Assembly: GCF_000018325.1 (NCBI RefSeq) | Contig: NC_009922.1 | Coordinates: forward strand, 2,418,001-2,482,000 | Reading direction: 5' to 3' | From: Alkaliphilus oremlandii OhILAs | GTDB taxonomy: Bacteria > Bacillota > Clostridia > Peptostreptococcales > Natronincolaceae | DNA: 64,000 nucleotides | Shown here: piece after piece, positions 53,614-62,438 of the stretch | Layout: every line of letters starts with the position of its first letter | Position numbering within the stretch: the first letter of the stretch is position 1 | Notes under the pieces: generated by a model | The model's input: the letters and a program-made list of their open reading frames with translations, nothing else | What the model was told of the DNA's origin: nothing | The model's database searches: none | Program-made: the position numbers and the translations under genes

Positions 53614-54987
53614 CTATAGAAGCAGCTTTGTCATTAAAATGATAAGTGGTATTGCAATGACTGTTTTTTCAATAAATATTAAAACTAAATCCTTAAATTT
53701 AACGGGAATATTCGATGTAATCAGAAGTGTTCCTACCTCTGTCATATATACGATTTGAACGATGGATAATACACCCAGAATAAATCTAGTTTCAAAAGAT
53801 TTTATATTGGCAGCCAATATCGCTGGAATAAACATATCTGCAAATCCTGCTAAAGTAGCTGGTGCAGCTTTAAATGCTTCTTCCACTCCTAAGAATTGAA
53901 GGTAATATCCAAATGGATAAGAGATCCAAGTAAATAAGGGGGTATAAGTGGCAATAATTAAAGCTAGGGTTCCCCAAGCGATTACGATTGGTACTAAGCT
54001 AAAAATAATTCCCATAAAGATTTCTGTTCCACTTAAAATTTGTTCTTTTAAACTTCCTGCTAATTCTGCCTTTTGTATTGCTTTTTGAAGCCCCCATTGA
54101 TGTTTACTTATTCCTTCAGGCACTACTTCATCGATTTGTTTTCCAATCTTAGCATTATAGGTATCGGGGATGATACTTAAAGGCGGTATTCTGCACATAA
54201 TAACAGTACTCACGATTCCAACCACCGAGATGGTTATATAAAAAGGGATGAATGCAGTATCTACACCTAGCATAGCTGCAATTACTAAACAGAAGGGTAA
54301 GGAAACTGCTGAAAAACAAGTCGCAATAATAGCCGCTTCTCTACCTGTGTAATATCCGCGATCATACTGCTCCCTAGTTAAAACTACGCCCACATTTACA
54401 TTTCCTACCCAAGAGGTTATAAGGTCCACTGCCGATCTTCCAGGAAGTTTAAACAGTGGTTTCACCAAGGATCTTAAAACAGTTCCTGTATAATCCATCG
54501 CTCCAAAATTCATTAAAAATGGCATTAAGTAGGATGCTGCTAAAAACCATACAATTAAAGTAGACATTAGGGACATCATGGTGCCACCAGTATCCATTGA
54601 ATATATGATCTCCCCGCCCCATTTATTTAGAACCAAGATGGCAATAATCGCTCCTACACCTCTCCAAAAAAGATAAAAATGACTTGTGGTAAAGTTGTCT
54701 TTCAACAGCTTATTTTCCATTATAAATTTAGGTTTAAATATTTTTGCTACAAAGCTCATAATTGCTGATATTATAGTTATTGCAACTACTGCATAAGGCA
54801 AATATTTACTTAATATAGATACCAACCTTTCCGATAAAACCCCCACTGGTGTATTGATTGTGCCATTATATGGAATAGGCAGTAAAAACATGATGATTCC
54901 AAATAAAGATGGTATTAAAAACTTCATTATTTTCTTTGCATTTATTTGTGATGTATTCTCAACTGTAATATTGACCTCTTGTTTCAT
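53614..54987 (-). CDS. yjiH: YjiH family transporter-like protein
   Basis: A 457-residue polytopic protein of the YjiH family (nucleoside recognition/GATE domain), with about ten membrane segments. FLIPSLFGIIMFLLPIPYNG near the start, VDLITSWVGNVNVGVVLTREQYDRGYYTGREAAIIATCFS and SIIPDTYNAKIG mark the family. It is probably a transporter, substrate unknown. The ATG was chosen for GGAGG 8 bases upstream; a GTG five codons earlier falls inside that site. It sits 13 nt after the alcohol dehydrogenase, so the two are co-transcribed. Confidence 0.88.
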   Translation of the reverse strand: MKQEVNITVENTSQINAKKIMKFLIPSLFGIIMFLLPIPYNGTINTPVGVLSERLVSILSKYLPYAVVAITIISAIMSFVAKIFKPKFIMENKLLKDNFTTSHFYLFWRGVGAIIAILVLNKWGGEIIYSMDTGGTMMSLMSTLIVWFLAASYLMPFLMNFGAMDYTGTVLRSLVKPLFKLPGRSAVDLITSWVGNVNVGVVLTREQYDRGYYTGREAAIIATCFSAVSLPFCLVIAAMLGVDTAFIPFYITISVVGIVSTVIMCRIPPLSIIPDTYNAKIGKQIDEVVPEGISKHQWGLQKAIQKAELAGSLKEQILSGTEIFMGIIFSLVPIVIAWGTLALIIATYTPLFTWISYPFGYYLQFLGVEEAFKAAPATLAGFADMFIPAILAANIKSFETRFILGVLSIVQIVYMTEVGTLLITSNIPVKFKDLVLIFIEKTVIAIPLIILMTKLLL

Positions 54988-55015
54988 TTCAATTGCCTCC
55001 ACTCTATTAAAAATA

Positions 55016-56119
55016 CTATTTTAAAGTTTGTTTTTTGTGGTTCAGTCTTTTGTTTAATCCTTCTAGCTTATCAATGGCTCCTAAAAACATAGCTTTCGTA
55101 ACTTGATAGGGCATTTTTTTTACATCCTCCATATGAATTGCATCTTCTACTATTGACTCTAGATATTCAATGGTATGTATTATTTCTAAATCCTCTAAAG
55201 ATGTGGGCAAACTGATGCTCTTATAGAAAGGATATAATCTTTCAACTTCACTTTCCTGGCCGTCCAGCATTAACATCACTAAGATTCCATAGGATACAAC
55301 TTCACCATGTAGGTGATCTTTTTCAATATGCTCCAAAGAAGTTAATGCATTAAATAACCCATGGGCACATGCTCCGTTAAATTCTTCGCCGATCAACATG
55401 GATACAATCCCTGTTGTAACTATAATATTCAATATCGTTTCTTCAAACTCAAAAGAGTTCAATCCTTTGCTACTGTCCTCAATCGCCTTTGTTCCATAGG
55501 CTATTAAAGGTTCCACACACATTGTACTTAAATTCTTTCCCATCAATACGCGATGGGATAGCTTTTTTTCTCTAGTAGTTGCCTCCAGTTCGTAATATTT
55601 AGCCAGTGTATCTCCAATGCCTGCCCATAAATATTTAGTAGGAGAATTTACAATGATGTCTGTGTCTATTAATATATGAGCGGGCAAATTTTCTAGTAAA
55701 TAGATCGAGTCAAAGCTTCCATTATCCTTATATACTACAGAAAGAGGCGTTGTAGCTGCACACGTAGCTGCTATTGTAGGTATTGTTATAACTGGAATGC
55801 TTGCTTTTTCTCCTGCCGCTTTAGCTGTATCTAAGGCCTTTCCACCACCCACCCCAACAATTACATCGATATTTAAATTCTCTGCTTTTGTCTGGATCCG
55901 ATCTATATTTTTATAGCTGCACTCTCCGCCATACCATATAAAATCAATAATTTCGATATTCTCTTGTTTTAAATAGTCGACAATACTCATGCCAACTTTT
56001 TCAAGTGCGGTATTTCCGCCTATAACTAATATTCTTTTCCCATATTTTTTACAAATAGATCCTAAATCTTTTAAAATTCCATTTCCTACAGTATACTGTG
56101 GTAATTTTACAGTAAGCAT
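55016..56119 (-). CDS. iron-containing alcohol dehydrogenase, glycerol-dehydrogenase-like
   Basis: A 367-residue NAD(P)H-dependent dehydrogenase. GVGGGKALDTAKAAG is the NAD-binding GGG motif; the metal-binding Asp/His set appears as GIGDTLAKYYE, CAHGLFNALTSLEHIEKDHLHGEVVSYG. Its layout resembles GldA and related polyol or oxoacid dehydrogenases. The ATG has a long G-rich ribosome site (GAGGGGGG) and an earlier frame start 17 codons up has none. Co-transcribed with yjiH and probably with the aminotransferase. The 22-bp inverted repeat lies just upstream. Confidence 0.88.
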   Translation of the reverse strand: MLTVKLPQYTVGNGILKDLGSICKKYGKRILVIGGNTALEKVGMSIVDYLKQENIEIIDFIWYGGECSYKNIDRIQTKAENLNIDVIVGVGGGKALDTAKAAGEKASIPVITIPTIAATCAATTPLSVVYKDNGSFDSIYLLENLPAHILIDTDIIVNSPTKYLWAGIGDTLAKYYELEATTREKKLSHRVLMGKNLSTMCVEPLIAYGTKAIEDSSKGLNSFEFEETILNIIVTTGIVSMLIGEEFNGACAHGLFNALTSLEHIEKDHLHGEVVSYGILVMLMLDGQESEVERLYPFYKSISLPTSLEDLEIIHTIEYLESIVEDAIHMEDVKKMPYQVTKAMFLGAIDKLEGLNKRLNHKKQTLK

Positions 56120-56163
56120 AAAAACCCCCCTCAATTTTATAGTGAATTGTTTTTTATAAGCAT

Positions 56164-56215
56164 AAATCATATTGAATATTTATTCATGTGAAAGAATAAA
56201 TATTCAATATGATTT
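56164..56215. repeat. 22-bp perfect inverted repeat upstream of the alcohol dehydrogenase
   Basis: Arms of 22 bases (AAATCATATTGAATATTTATTC and complement, split here as AAATCATATTGA plus ATATTTATTC) and an 8-base spacer. It is 45 bases from the dehydrogenase ATG and 66 bases after the reductase terminator. It may be an operator; it is not T-tailed and so is not a normal terminator. Confidence 0.7.
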
Positions 56216-56280
56216 TATATTATTGTAGTTTAGATCAAAAAATATGTCAATATAAATTTCTTGTCGTGGTCTATTTATTT

Positions 56281-56320
56281 TTAAAAAAATGCGCCACATG
56301 AGATATTTCATGTGGCGCAT
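56281..56320 (-). terminator. strong terminator after the flavoprotein
   Basis: A perfect 13-bp GC-rich stem (ATGCGCCACATGA and complement), six-base loop, then on the minus strand TTTTTTTAAAAA. It separates the reductase from the dehydrogenase operon. Confidence 0.9.
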
Positions 56321-56332
56321 AGACTTACAATG

Positions 56333-58123
56333 TTATTTTAAATTTTGTGCCGCGTGCGCTCCAGCTAAACGTCCACTTGTTAAAGCAAACTGAACGGCAC
56401 TGCCGGACATATATACTTGGTTGTATAATACTTTATTTGCATTTTCACCCGCTGCATACAGATTGTTGATTACGGAACCATCTTCACGTAATACTTGGAA
56501 ACTATCGTTCGTTTTAACACCTGCAAATGTACCCATTGTCTTACCATATAGCTTGACCCCATAGTATGGTGCCTTCTCAACAGATGCTAAATAATCTTTG
56601 TTCTTACCCATGGCATCCTTTCCAGCCTTTGCACCTTCATTATAGGTTCGAATTGTTTGAACTAAAGTATCTACTGGTACACCCATAGCCTCTGCTAAAG
56701 CTTCCAGTGTATCTGCTTTTACTACTTCACCAGTGGACATGCCCGCTTCAAGAGCTTCAATAAGCTTTGCATTGGCATCTGCAGAATCTAAAACGATCCA
56801 TGGTGACTTCTGCTCTAAAACTTTATTGGTTGCTATTGCATAATGTACTTCTTCGCTTGTGAAACGTTCTCCATCTCCATTAACATACACCTTCGTCCAA
56901 TCCATCATCAAGCTTCCAGTTCCTTCAACCTTAGAGCCTACACCAAGACCGATTACCCAAGGCTCTTCATATAATGCAGCACCTACTTTTTCTGCCATAA
57001 TAATCCCATCACCGGTACTACCTGCAGCAGCAGCACTTATTTCTGCAGTTCCAGCAGCTTTTGGAATAAATCTTTCAAGAAGTTCTTCATTCTTAGCGTA
57101 TCCTCCAGCTGCTAAAATTACTTTTTTCGCATGAATTGTTACTTTACCACTTTTACTTTCTGCTACAACACCTGTAATATTTCCATCTTTATCCGCGATA
57201 AGTTCGGTAGCTTTAGTTTCAGTAAGAATTTCAATACCTTCACCTAAGATAAACTTTTCGATATTTTGCGTTACTGCAGTTCCTCCCTTTGTCTTTCCAT
57301 CTGTTAAAGGAAAGTGTAATCTTTCTGCTGGATCAACCCCAAAACCTTTTACAGTTTCGTATTGATGTCCTACATAATCAACTAACCATTCTGTAGTTAC
57401 TACTGCTTCGTCCATAAACTTCGCTAGAAAATTATAATCTGGATATTTTCCATTGGGGTTACTTGTAGACTGACGTTCTTTCCAAAGATCTGTCCAAGCC
57501 TGCTTACTATCATTAATTCCTAATTCCTTTTGGAATCTAGATTCTGGGGCTGAAATTGCACCGCCAGATAAAGCTGTAGACCCACCTACGGTTGCTTGTT
57601 TTTCTAATACAATAACCTTTGCACCATTCTCATGGGCTGAAGCAGCTGCAGCCAAGCCAGCACCACCAGCACCTACAACCACTACATCCGTAGTTAGCTC
57701 AGTCTCAGTTTTAGCAGTATCTTCTTTTTTATTAGCCTTAAGCGCATCTACATTACCACCTGCTTGCTTTACAGCATCTTCAATCGCAGCAAGAATTGCC
57801 TTAGAGCTCACTGTAGCCCCCGCAACGGTATCTACTGCTAGAGTTTGTCCTTCTATTACTTCTTCAGGTATACGTTTCATAGGAACATCGCTGATACCTG
57901 CCGATTCACTATGTTCTACAATTTTTATAGATAAAATAGCTGCATCACTAAATTCTACTTCTACTTTTACATCACCATTATGCCCTTTGGCTACTGCTGT
58001 ATAAGTTCCAGCTTTATAAGCTGTTCCTCCCTCTGTTGAACCTGCTGGTGAACAAGCTCCTAAGCTAAAAATCATTGCTAAACATAGCAAAATACTAAGT
58101 ATTTTTATGGATTTTTTCTTCAT
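56333..58123 (-). CDS. exported FMN/FAD flavoprotein reductase (fumarate-reductase-like)
   Basis: A 596-residue exported lipoprotein; lipobox at LGAC in the signal peptide. Residues about 37-120 are an FMN-binding domain with DTVAGATVSSKAIL, the Thr to which the transferase ApbE attaches FMN covalently. Residues about 145-596 are the FAD_binding_2 domain (VVVGAGGAGLAAAASAHENGAKVIVLEK, GGSTALSGGAISAP, LAAGGYAKNEELL), as in fumarate, urocanate and other unsaturated-acid reductases of anaerobes. It should be a secreted respiratory reductase; the substrate is not known. GGAGGCGTACC precedes the ATG. The catalytic Arg region could not be placed with certainty. Its promoter is MerR-type. Confidence 0.9.
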   Translation of the reverse strand: MKKKSIKILSILLCLAMIFSLGACSPAGSTEGGTAYKAGTYTAVAKGHNGDVKVEVEFSDAAILSIKIVEHSESAGISDVPMKRIPEEVIEGQTLAVDTVAGATVSSKAILAAIEDAVKQAGGNVDALKANKKEDTAKTETELTTDVVVVGAGGAGLAAAASAHENGAKVIVLEKQATVGGSTALSGGAISAPESRFQKELGINDSKQAWTDLWKERQSTSNPNGKYPDYNFLAKFMDEAVVTTEWLVDYVGHQYETVKGFGVDPAERLHFPLTDGKTKGGTAVTQNIEKFILGEGIEILTETKATELIADKDGNITGVVAESKSGKVTIHAKKVILAAGGYAKNEELLERFIPKAAGTAEISAAAAGSTGDGIIMAEKVGAALYEEPWVIGLGVGSKVEGTGSLMMDWTKVYVNGDGERFTSEEVHYAIATNKVLEQKSPWIVLDSADANAKLIEALEAGMSTGEVVKADTLEALAEAMGVPVDTLVQTIRTYNEGAKAGKDAMGKNKDYLASVEKAPYYGVKLYGKTMGTFAGVKTNDSFQVLREDGSVINNLYAAGENANKVLYNQVYMSGSAVQFALTSGRLAGAHAAQNLK

Positions 58124-58196
58124 GGTACGCCTCCTATTGATTATTAAGTTAAAGTTGTATTAGTTTGTTAATTCACTAACCACGACTTTCATTTTC

Positions 58197-58227
58197 ATTC
58201 TAATCCCTTGAGTCAGGTCTGTGTCAA
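58197..58227 (-). promoter_or_regulatory. MerR-type promoter with 19-bp spacer for the flavoprotein reductase
   Basis: TTGACA (58227-58222), 19 bases, TAGAAT (58202-58197) on the minus strand. Within the spacer lies a partial dyad (CTGACTCAAGG around a central C). A 19-20 bp spacer with a dyad is the hallmark of promoters activated by MerR proteins; the MerR gene is directly upstream. Confidence 0.55.
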
Positions 58228-58250
58228 CATTATAATTTTTATATTAAAAA

Positions 58251-58293
58251 TAAAAAAACGAATAAACTTGGTGTTCACCCAAATTTTACTCGT
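58251..58293 (-). terminator. terminator after the MerR-methyltransferase gene
   Basis: An imperfect stem (ACGAGTAAA and TTTATTCGT with TTTGG/CCAAG) and on the minus strand TTTTTTTATTT, 26 bases after the stop. Confidence 0.7.
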
Positions 58294-58318
58294 TTTCTAT
58301 CGTTCTTGTATAGGAATC

Positions 58319-59557
58319 CTAGCCATTACTCCGTCTTTGGTTTCTCCCTATATAATTTAATTGATATGCCTCTTTTACTTTTTGTGTATTTTCACAATTG
58401 CCATCTTTAAAAACTAGACCTAGCTCTAAATGATCTAGGACTTCAATCTCCATCAAGTTCAATTTTTCTAAAATAATATTTCTACTGAAGTTTTCTTCTG
58501 CTTTCTTTTTTATATTGGGCTTTTCACTCTGTTCTCCATTAGAATACTGATAAGAACCTGTTACAATTCCGTCTTCTCTTACTAGGGGGATGATGATGTC
58601 TAAAAGAAATTTTAGATCCGACTTTAAATAATCTTTACTCATTCCAAAATCAACTAAAATATCTATGGAAGATTGTGCAATGGGTAGTTTATTATAATCA
58701 CAACATAAAAACAGAAAATTTTTGTGATCATAATACATTTCTAAATTTCTTTTCAAGCTCAACATCCGCTCTTTATCATAATCAATTAAAATATAAGTAG
58801 AATCATGGGGAAGATCTTTTATATATTGAAGGAGAAAAAGTCCAACACAGTTGCCAAGCTCCATAATATACTTAGAATCTTTCGTATATTTATTTATATA
58901 TTCAATCAACGTGGCCATGCCTTTATATAGAAAGTTTACATACTGATGAGAGGAGGTAGATAGGAATTCTTCCTTCGTAGGTATTTTTTTACCATCTATT
59001 AATTTGGGACGAATGGCAGTTTGATCAATATATACACCATCTTCAATAATTGCATTATATCCACAGTTACAGCGGATACTCGCATGCATGATCATACTCT
59101 CTTCTATATTACCGTCAGAAATTTTCAATGCCGATTTACAATTGGGGCATCTTAATAAACTTAAAGATATTATGGGTAAGCCCAACCTCTGACTTTTCTT
59201 TACTTCAGACATTTTTATTTCATTTATTTTTTCACCTAAAAATTCATTCATTCGATTATACTTTATGAGCTCTTTTTCAACTTCTTCTTTTTTATTCTTT
59301 AAAAACGGGAGATATAAATTTCGGAATACGTCTGTGTTCGAACCACTTAAACGCTGGAAAGTAAGTATTTTTTGAATTTCAATCAGAGAAAAATCCAACG
59401 ACTTAAGCTCTATAATCCTTTCCATATCCTCACTATCAGCCTTCGTAAACTTATATTGCCCTCCCTTTTTTTCTGAAACGAGTAAGCCCATATCTAAGTA
59501 GTATCTAATGGTATCCTGAGTGATCCTATGTTTTTTAGCAAATTCACCGATTCGCAC
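58319..59557 (-). CDS. MerR-type regulator fused to a zinc-ribbon and methyltransferase-like domain
   Basis: A 412-residue protein. The N-terminal 75 residues are a MerR DNA-binding domain (IGEFAKKHRITQDTIRYYLDMGLLVSEKKGGQYKF). A helix follows, then a zinc-ribbon-like CPNC...CNCG segment (about 135-165) that resembles the RlmA-type ribbon, and then an S-adenosylmethionine-methyltransferase-like domain (about 215-340; YIMELGNCVGLFLLQYI as a variant of the SAM motif). The motif I glycine pattern is weak, so it may bind SAM or a related ligand without catalysis. Start: GTG after AGGTGA; a GTG three codons upstream is also possible. It likely senses a ligand and activates the reductase promoter below. 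Confidence 0.75.
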   Translation of the reverse strand: MRIGEFAKKHRITQDTIRYYLDMGLLVSEKKGGQYKFTKADSEDMERIIELKSLDFSLIEIQKILTFQRLSGSNTDVFRNLYLPFLKNKKEEVEKELIKYNRMNEFLGEKINEIKMSEVKKSQRLGLPIISLSLLRCPNCKSALKISDGNIEESMIMHASIRCNCGYNAIIEDGVYIDQTAIRPKLIDGKKIPTKEEFLSTSSHQYVNFLYKGMATLIEYINKYTKDSKYIMELGNCVGLFLLQYIKDLPHDSTYILIDYDKERMLSLKRNLEMYYDHKNFLFLCCDYNKLPIAQSSIDILVDFGMSKDYLKSDLKFLLDIIIPLVREDGIVTGSYQYSNGEQSEKPNIKKKAEENFSRNIILEKLNLMEIEVLDHLELGLVFKDGNCENTQKVKEAYQLNYIGRNQRRSNG

Positions 59558-59714
59558 TTTACTCACCTTTTCTTTATTTAAAATATAGAATAGCCTTTGA
59601 TTTCAATAGGGTTTATATGAGAATATTTTAACAGCTTTCAGCCATGAAATCAAAAAAATATATCTAAGCTCTTTTTTTCATCCAGTGCTTAGATATTCAT
59701 TCCTAAAAATTTAA

Positions 59715-60359
59715 TTAGCTTAGCTGAAACATAAACGCTACAATATTCCACATAAAATTGCTGATCCCACTTCGAATCATCCGAAGTGGACCATTCAAAA
59801 TTCCCAAATATAAAAGTCCCATTAATACAATTGTTCCATATCTTTCATATGCCATATATCTAAAATATTTGTCCGTTGGTAAAATGGCGCCTAGAATTTT
59901 AGAACCATCCAGTGGTGGCACTGGTAGAAGGTTAAAGGTGCCCAGTCCAACGTTGATAATGAATACGTAGTTCAATAGATTAAAAATATATACAACGACA
60001 GTTCCAGCATAGCCTCCCGTAGCCTTTGCAATCAATCCCATCAATAGTATGCTTATAAATGCTATCATAAAGTTCATCGCTGGACCAGCCAGTGCTACCA
60101 TCGCCATGCCTTTTTTTCTGTCCTTATAATAATATGGATTGACCCCTACTGGCTTTGCCCATCCAAAATGAAACACCAAAAGGCATAGGGTGCCTATAGG
60201 ATCAAGATGGGCTAAGGGATTCACGGAAAGCCTTCCCATAGCCTTTGGCGTAGGATCTCCCAGCTTGTAAGAAGCATATCCATGGGCAAACTCATGTAAC
60301 GATATGGCAATCAGCACTGCCGGCAAACTGTAGATTAGTTCACTTATAAAATTATTCAT
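59715..60359 (-). CDS. site-2 protease family M50 membrane protease
   Basis: A 214-residue membrane metalloprotease. HEFAHGYASYKLGD gives the HExxH zinc motif and NLLPVPPLDGSKIL the second zinc site. About five membrane segments; no PDZ domain, so it belongs to the compact M50 group common in Clostridia. Its substrate is unknown. Its start overlaps the FtsH-type gene by four bases, and so they are translationally coupled. Confidence 0.9.
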   Translation of the reverse strand: MNNFISELIYSLPAVLIAISLHEFAHGYASYKLGDPTPKAMGRLSVNPLAHLDPIGTLCLLVFHFGWAKPVGVNPYYYKDRKKGMAMVALAGPAMNFMIAFISILLMGLIAKATGGYAGTVVVYIFNLLNYVFIINVGLGTFNLLPVPPLDGSKILGAILPTDKYFRYMAYERYGTIVLMGLLYLGILNGPLRMIRSGISNFMWNIVAFMFQLS

Positions 60360-62227
60360 TCCACACCATCCTTAAATTCAAGATCACCGTCCTTAGACAA
60401 GATATGACTGTCCTCAGATAGAATATTCATAAATTCTTCCCCTGTAATCGTTTCTCTTTCCAATAAATACGCTGTTAATTCATGTAGTTTGTCTTTGTTT
60501 TCCTCCAGAATATCCGTTGCTTTTTGATGAGCACTCTTAATAATGGACAGCACTTCTTCATCGATTTTAGCTGCCGTTTCAGGTGAACAAGCAAGGGAAG
60601 TATCCCCACCCAAATATTGATTGTTTACTGTTTCCAATGCCATCATGTCAAAGTTCTTGCTCATTCCAAAACGTGTCACCATAGCACGTGCGATTCTAGT
60701 CGCCTGTTCGATATCATTGGAAGCACCACTGGTAAAGGTACCAAAGATTACTTCTTCTGCAGCACGTCCCCCTGTAAAAGTGACGATTTTATTAAAGGCT
60801 TCTTCCTTACTCATCAATGTCTTTTCGTCCTCTTCAATTTGCATCGTATATCCTAAAGCACCGGAAGTCCTTGGAATAATCGTAATTTTATGAACAGGAG
60901 CAGAATCCATTTGTTTTGCAGCAACTAAGGCATGACCGATTTCGTGGTACGCAATAATCTTCTTTTCCTTTGGAGATATGACAGCACCTTTACGCTGGTA
61001 TCCTGCAATTACAACCTCTACGGATTCTTCTAAGTCCTCTTGAATCACTGTATTGCGCCCCAGCCTTACTGCCCTTAAAGCCGCCTCGTTAATAATATTA
61101 GCCAATTCTGCACCAGAAGCACCTGCTGTAGCCCTTGCGATCACATTAAAATCGATGTCCGATTTCTTCTTTATTTTCTCTGCATGAACCTTTAAAATCG
61201 CCTCTCTTCCTGCAAGATCAGGAAGCTCTACTGGAATACGTCGATCAAATCGACCAGGACGTAATAGGGCCTTATCTAAGCTCTCAGGCCGATTGGTTGC
61301 CGCCAAAATAACGACACCCTTCTTCCCGTCAAATCCGTCCATTTCTGTCAGCAGCTGATTCAAAGTCTGCTCTCTCTCATCATTGCCACCAATACCACTA
61401 CCATTATCCCGCTTTTTACCAATGGTGTCAATCTCATCGATGAATACAATACAAGGGGCTTTTTCGTTGGCTTGCTTAAATAAATCTCGAACCTTAGCAG
61501 CGCCCATCCCTACAAACATCTCTACAAACTCCGAACCAGATATTGAAAAGAATGGCACATTTGCTTCTCCTGCAACAGCACGTGCAAGCAATGTTTTACC
61601 TGTACCTGGAGGTCCTACCAGTAATGCACCCTTTGGCAAAGTTGCCCCTATTTCAGAGTACTTTTTAGGATGATGCAGAAAATCTACAATTTCAGTTAAT
61701 GCTTCCTTTGCCTCATCCTGCCCTGCTACGTCTGCAAAGGTTTTACCAGTTTCTGCCTCCACATAAATCTTTGCATTGCTTTTACCGAAGCTCATTGCAT
61801 TTCCACCCATTCGTTTTTGCATTTGTCTCGTTAAAAGCTGACCTACAACAATAAATAAGATCATTGGGAATATCCAAGTCATAAGGAAATTCTGTAGAGG
61901 AGATCTTTCTTTGGGAATATCTTTCGTAAATTTAACATTTGCACTATAGAGACGATTGACCAAGTCTGGATCCTCCATCAATCCTGTCACATAGATATTA
62001 TCTTTTTCATGCTCACCATTCACCAAAAATACAATCTGCTGACCTTCTATTTGAACCTGACTCACATCACCTGCTTCAACCCGTTTTAAAAATGTACCGT
62101 AATCAACTTCTTCAATGTGTTTGTCTAAAAACGCAGGGAATACCAAAATATTTAACAGGGTCATTACGAGCATGACCACTGCGTAGTAATAAATTAATGG
62201 TTTCCTATGATTTTTATGATTTTTCAA
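60356..62227 (-). CDS. ftsH: ATP-dependent zinc metalloprotease FtsH family
   Basis: A 623-residue membrane AAA protease. Two N-terminal membrane segments (about 12-30, 110-128) flank an extracytoplasmic domain (40-108), then AAA: GPPGTGKTLLARAVAGEA Walker A, IVFIDEIDTIGKKR Walker B, NQLLTEMDGFDG and RPGRFDRRI; then the zinc protease HEIGHALVA near residue 420 and the third ligand Asp region. TTG start behind GGAGGGAATAAA. It lies next to the M50 gene and not next to tilS-hpt, so it may be a second, specialised FtsH copy. The main copy would be elsewhere. Confidence 0.93.
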   Translation of the reverse strand: MKNHKNHRKPLIYYYAVVMLVMTLLNILVFPAFLDKHIEEVDYGTFLKRVEAGDVSQVQIEGQQIVFLVNGEHEKDNIYVTGLMEDPDLVNRLYSANVKFTKDIPKERSPLQNFLMTWIFPMILFIVVGQLLTRQMQKRMGGNAMSFGKSNAKIYVEAETGKTFADVAGQDEAKEALTEIVDFLHHPKKYSEIGATLPKGALLVGPPGTGKTLLARAVAGEANVPFFSISGSEFVEMFVGMGAAKVRDLFKQANEKAPCIVFIDEIDTIGKKRDNGSGIGGNDEREQTLNQLLTEMDGFDGKKGVVILAATNRPESLDKALLRPGRFDRRIPVELPDLAGREAILKVHAEKIKKKSDIDFNVIARATAGASGAELANIINEAALRAVRLGRNTVIQEDLEESVEVVIAGYQRKGAVISPKEKKIIAYHEIGHALVAAKQMDSAPVHKITIIPRTSGALGYTMQIEEDEKTLMSKEEAFNKIVTFTGGRAAEEVIFGTFTSGASNDIEQATRIARAMVTRFGMSKNFDMMALETVNNQYLGGDTSLACSPETAAKIDEEVLSIIKSAHQKATDILEENKDKLHELTAYLLERETITGEEFMNILSEDSHILSKDGDLEFKDGVE

Positions 62228-62387
62228 TTTATTCCCTCCAATAATTCGATAATATAAACATTATATATTTTAATTTTTCTTTTCATAAATATAATCAATA
62301 TATATTACACGATTAATAATGTCAATATGCGTTTTAAATATTCAAAAATGATTCTATTGAACAATTACCCATTTTTACGCTACGCTA

Positions 62388-62432
62388 ACAAATAAAGTCT
62401 ATCTAATATACATTGCATACTAGATAGACCTA
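62388..62432 (-). terminator. terminator of the germination permease gene
   Basis: GTCTATCTA and its complement with a 15-base AT-rich loop; on the minus strand TTTATTTG follows, just past the stop. Confidence 0.6.
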
Positions 62433-62438
62433 GGGAAT

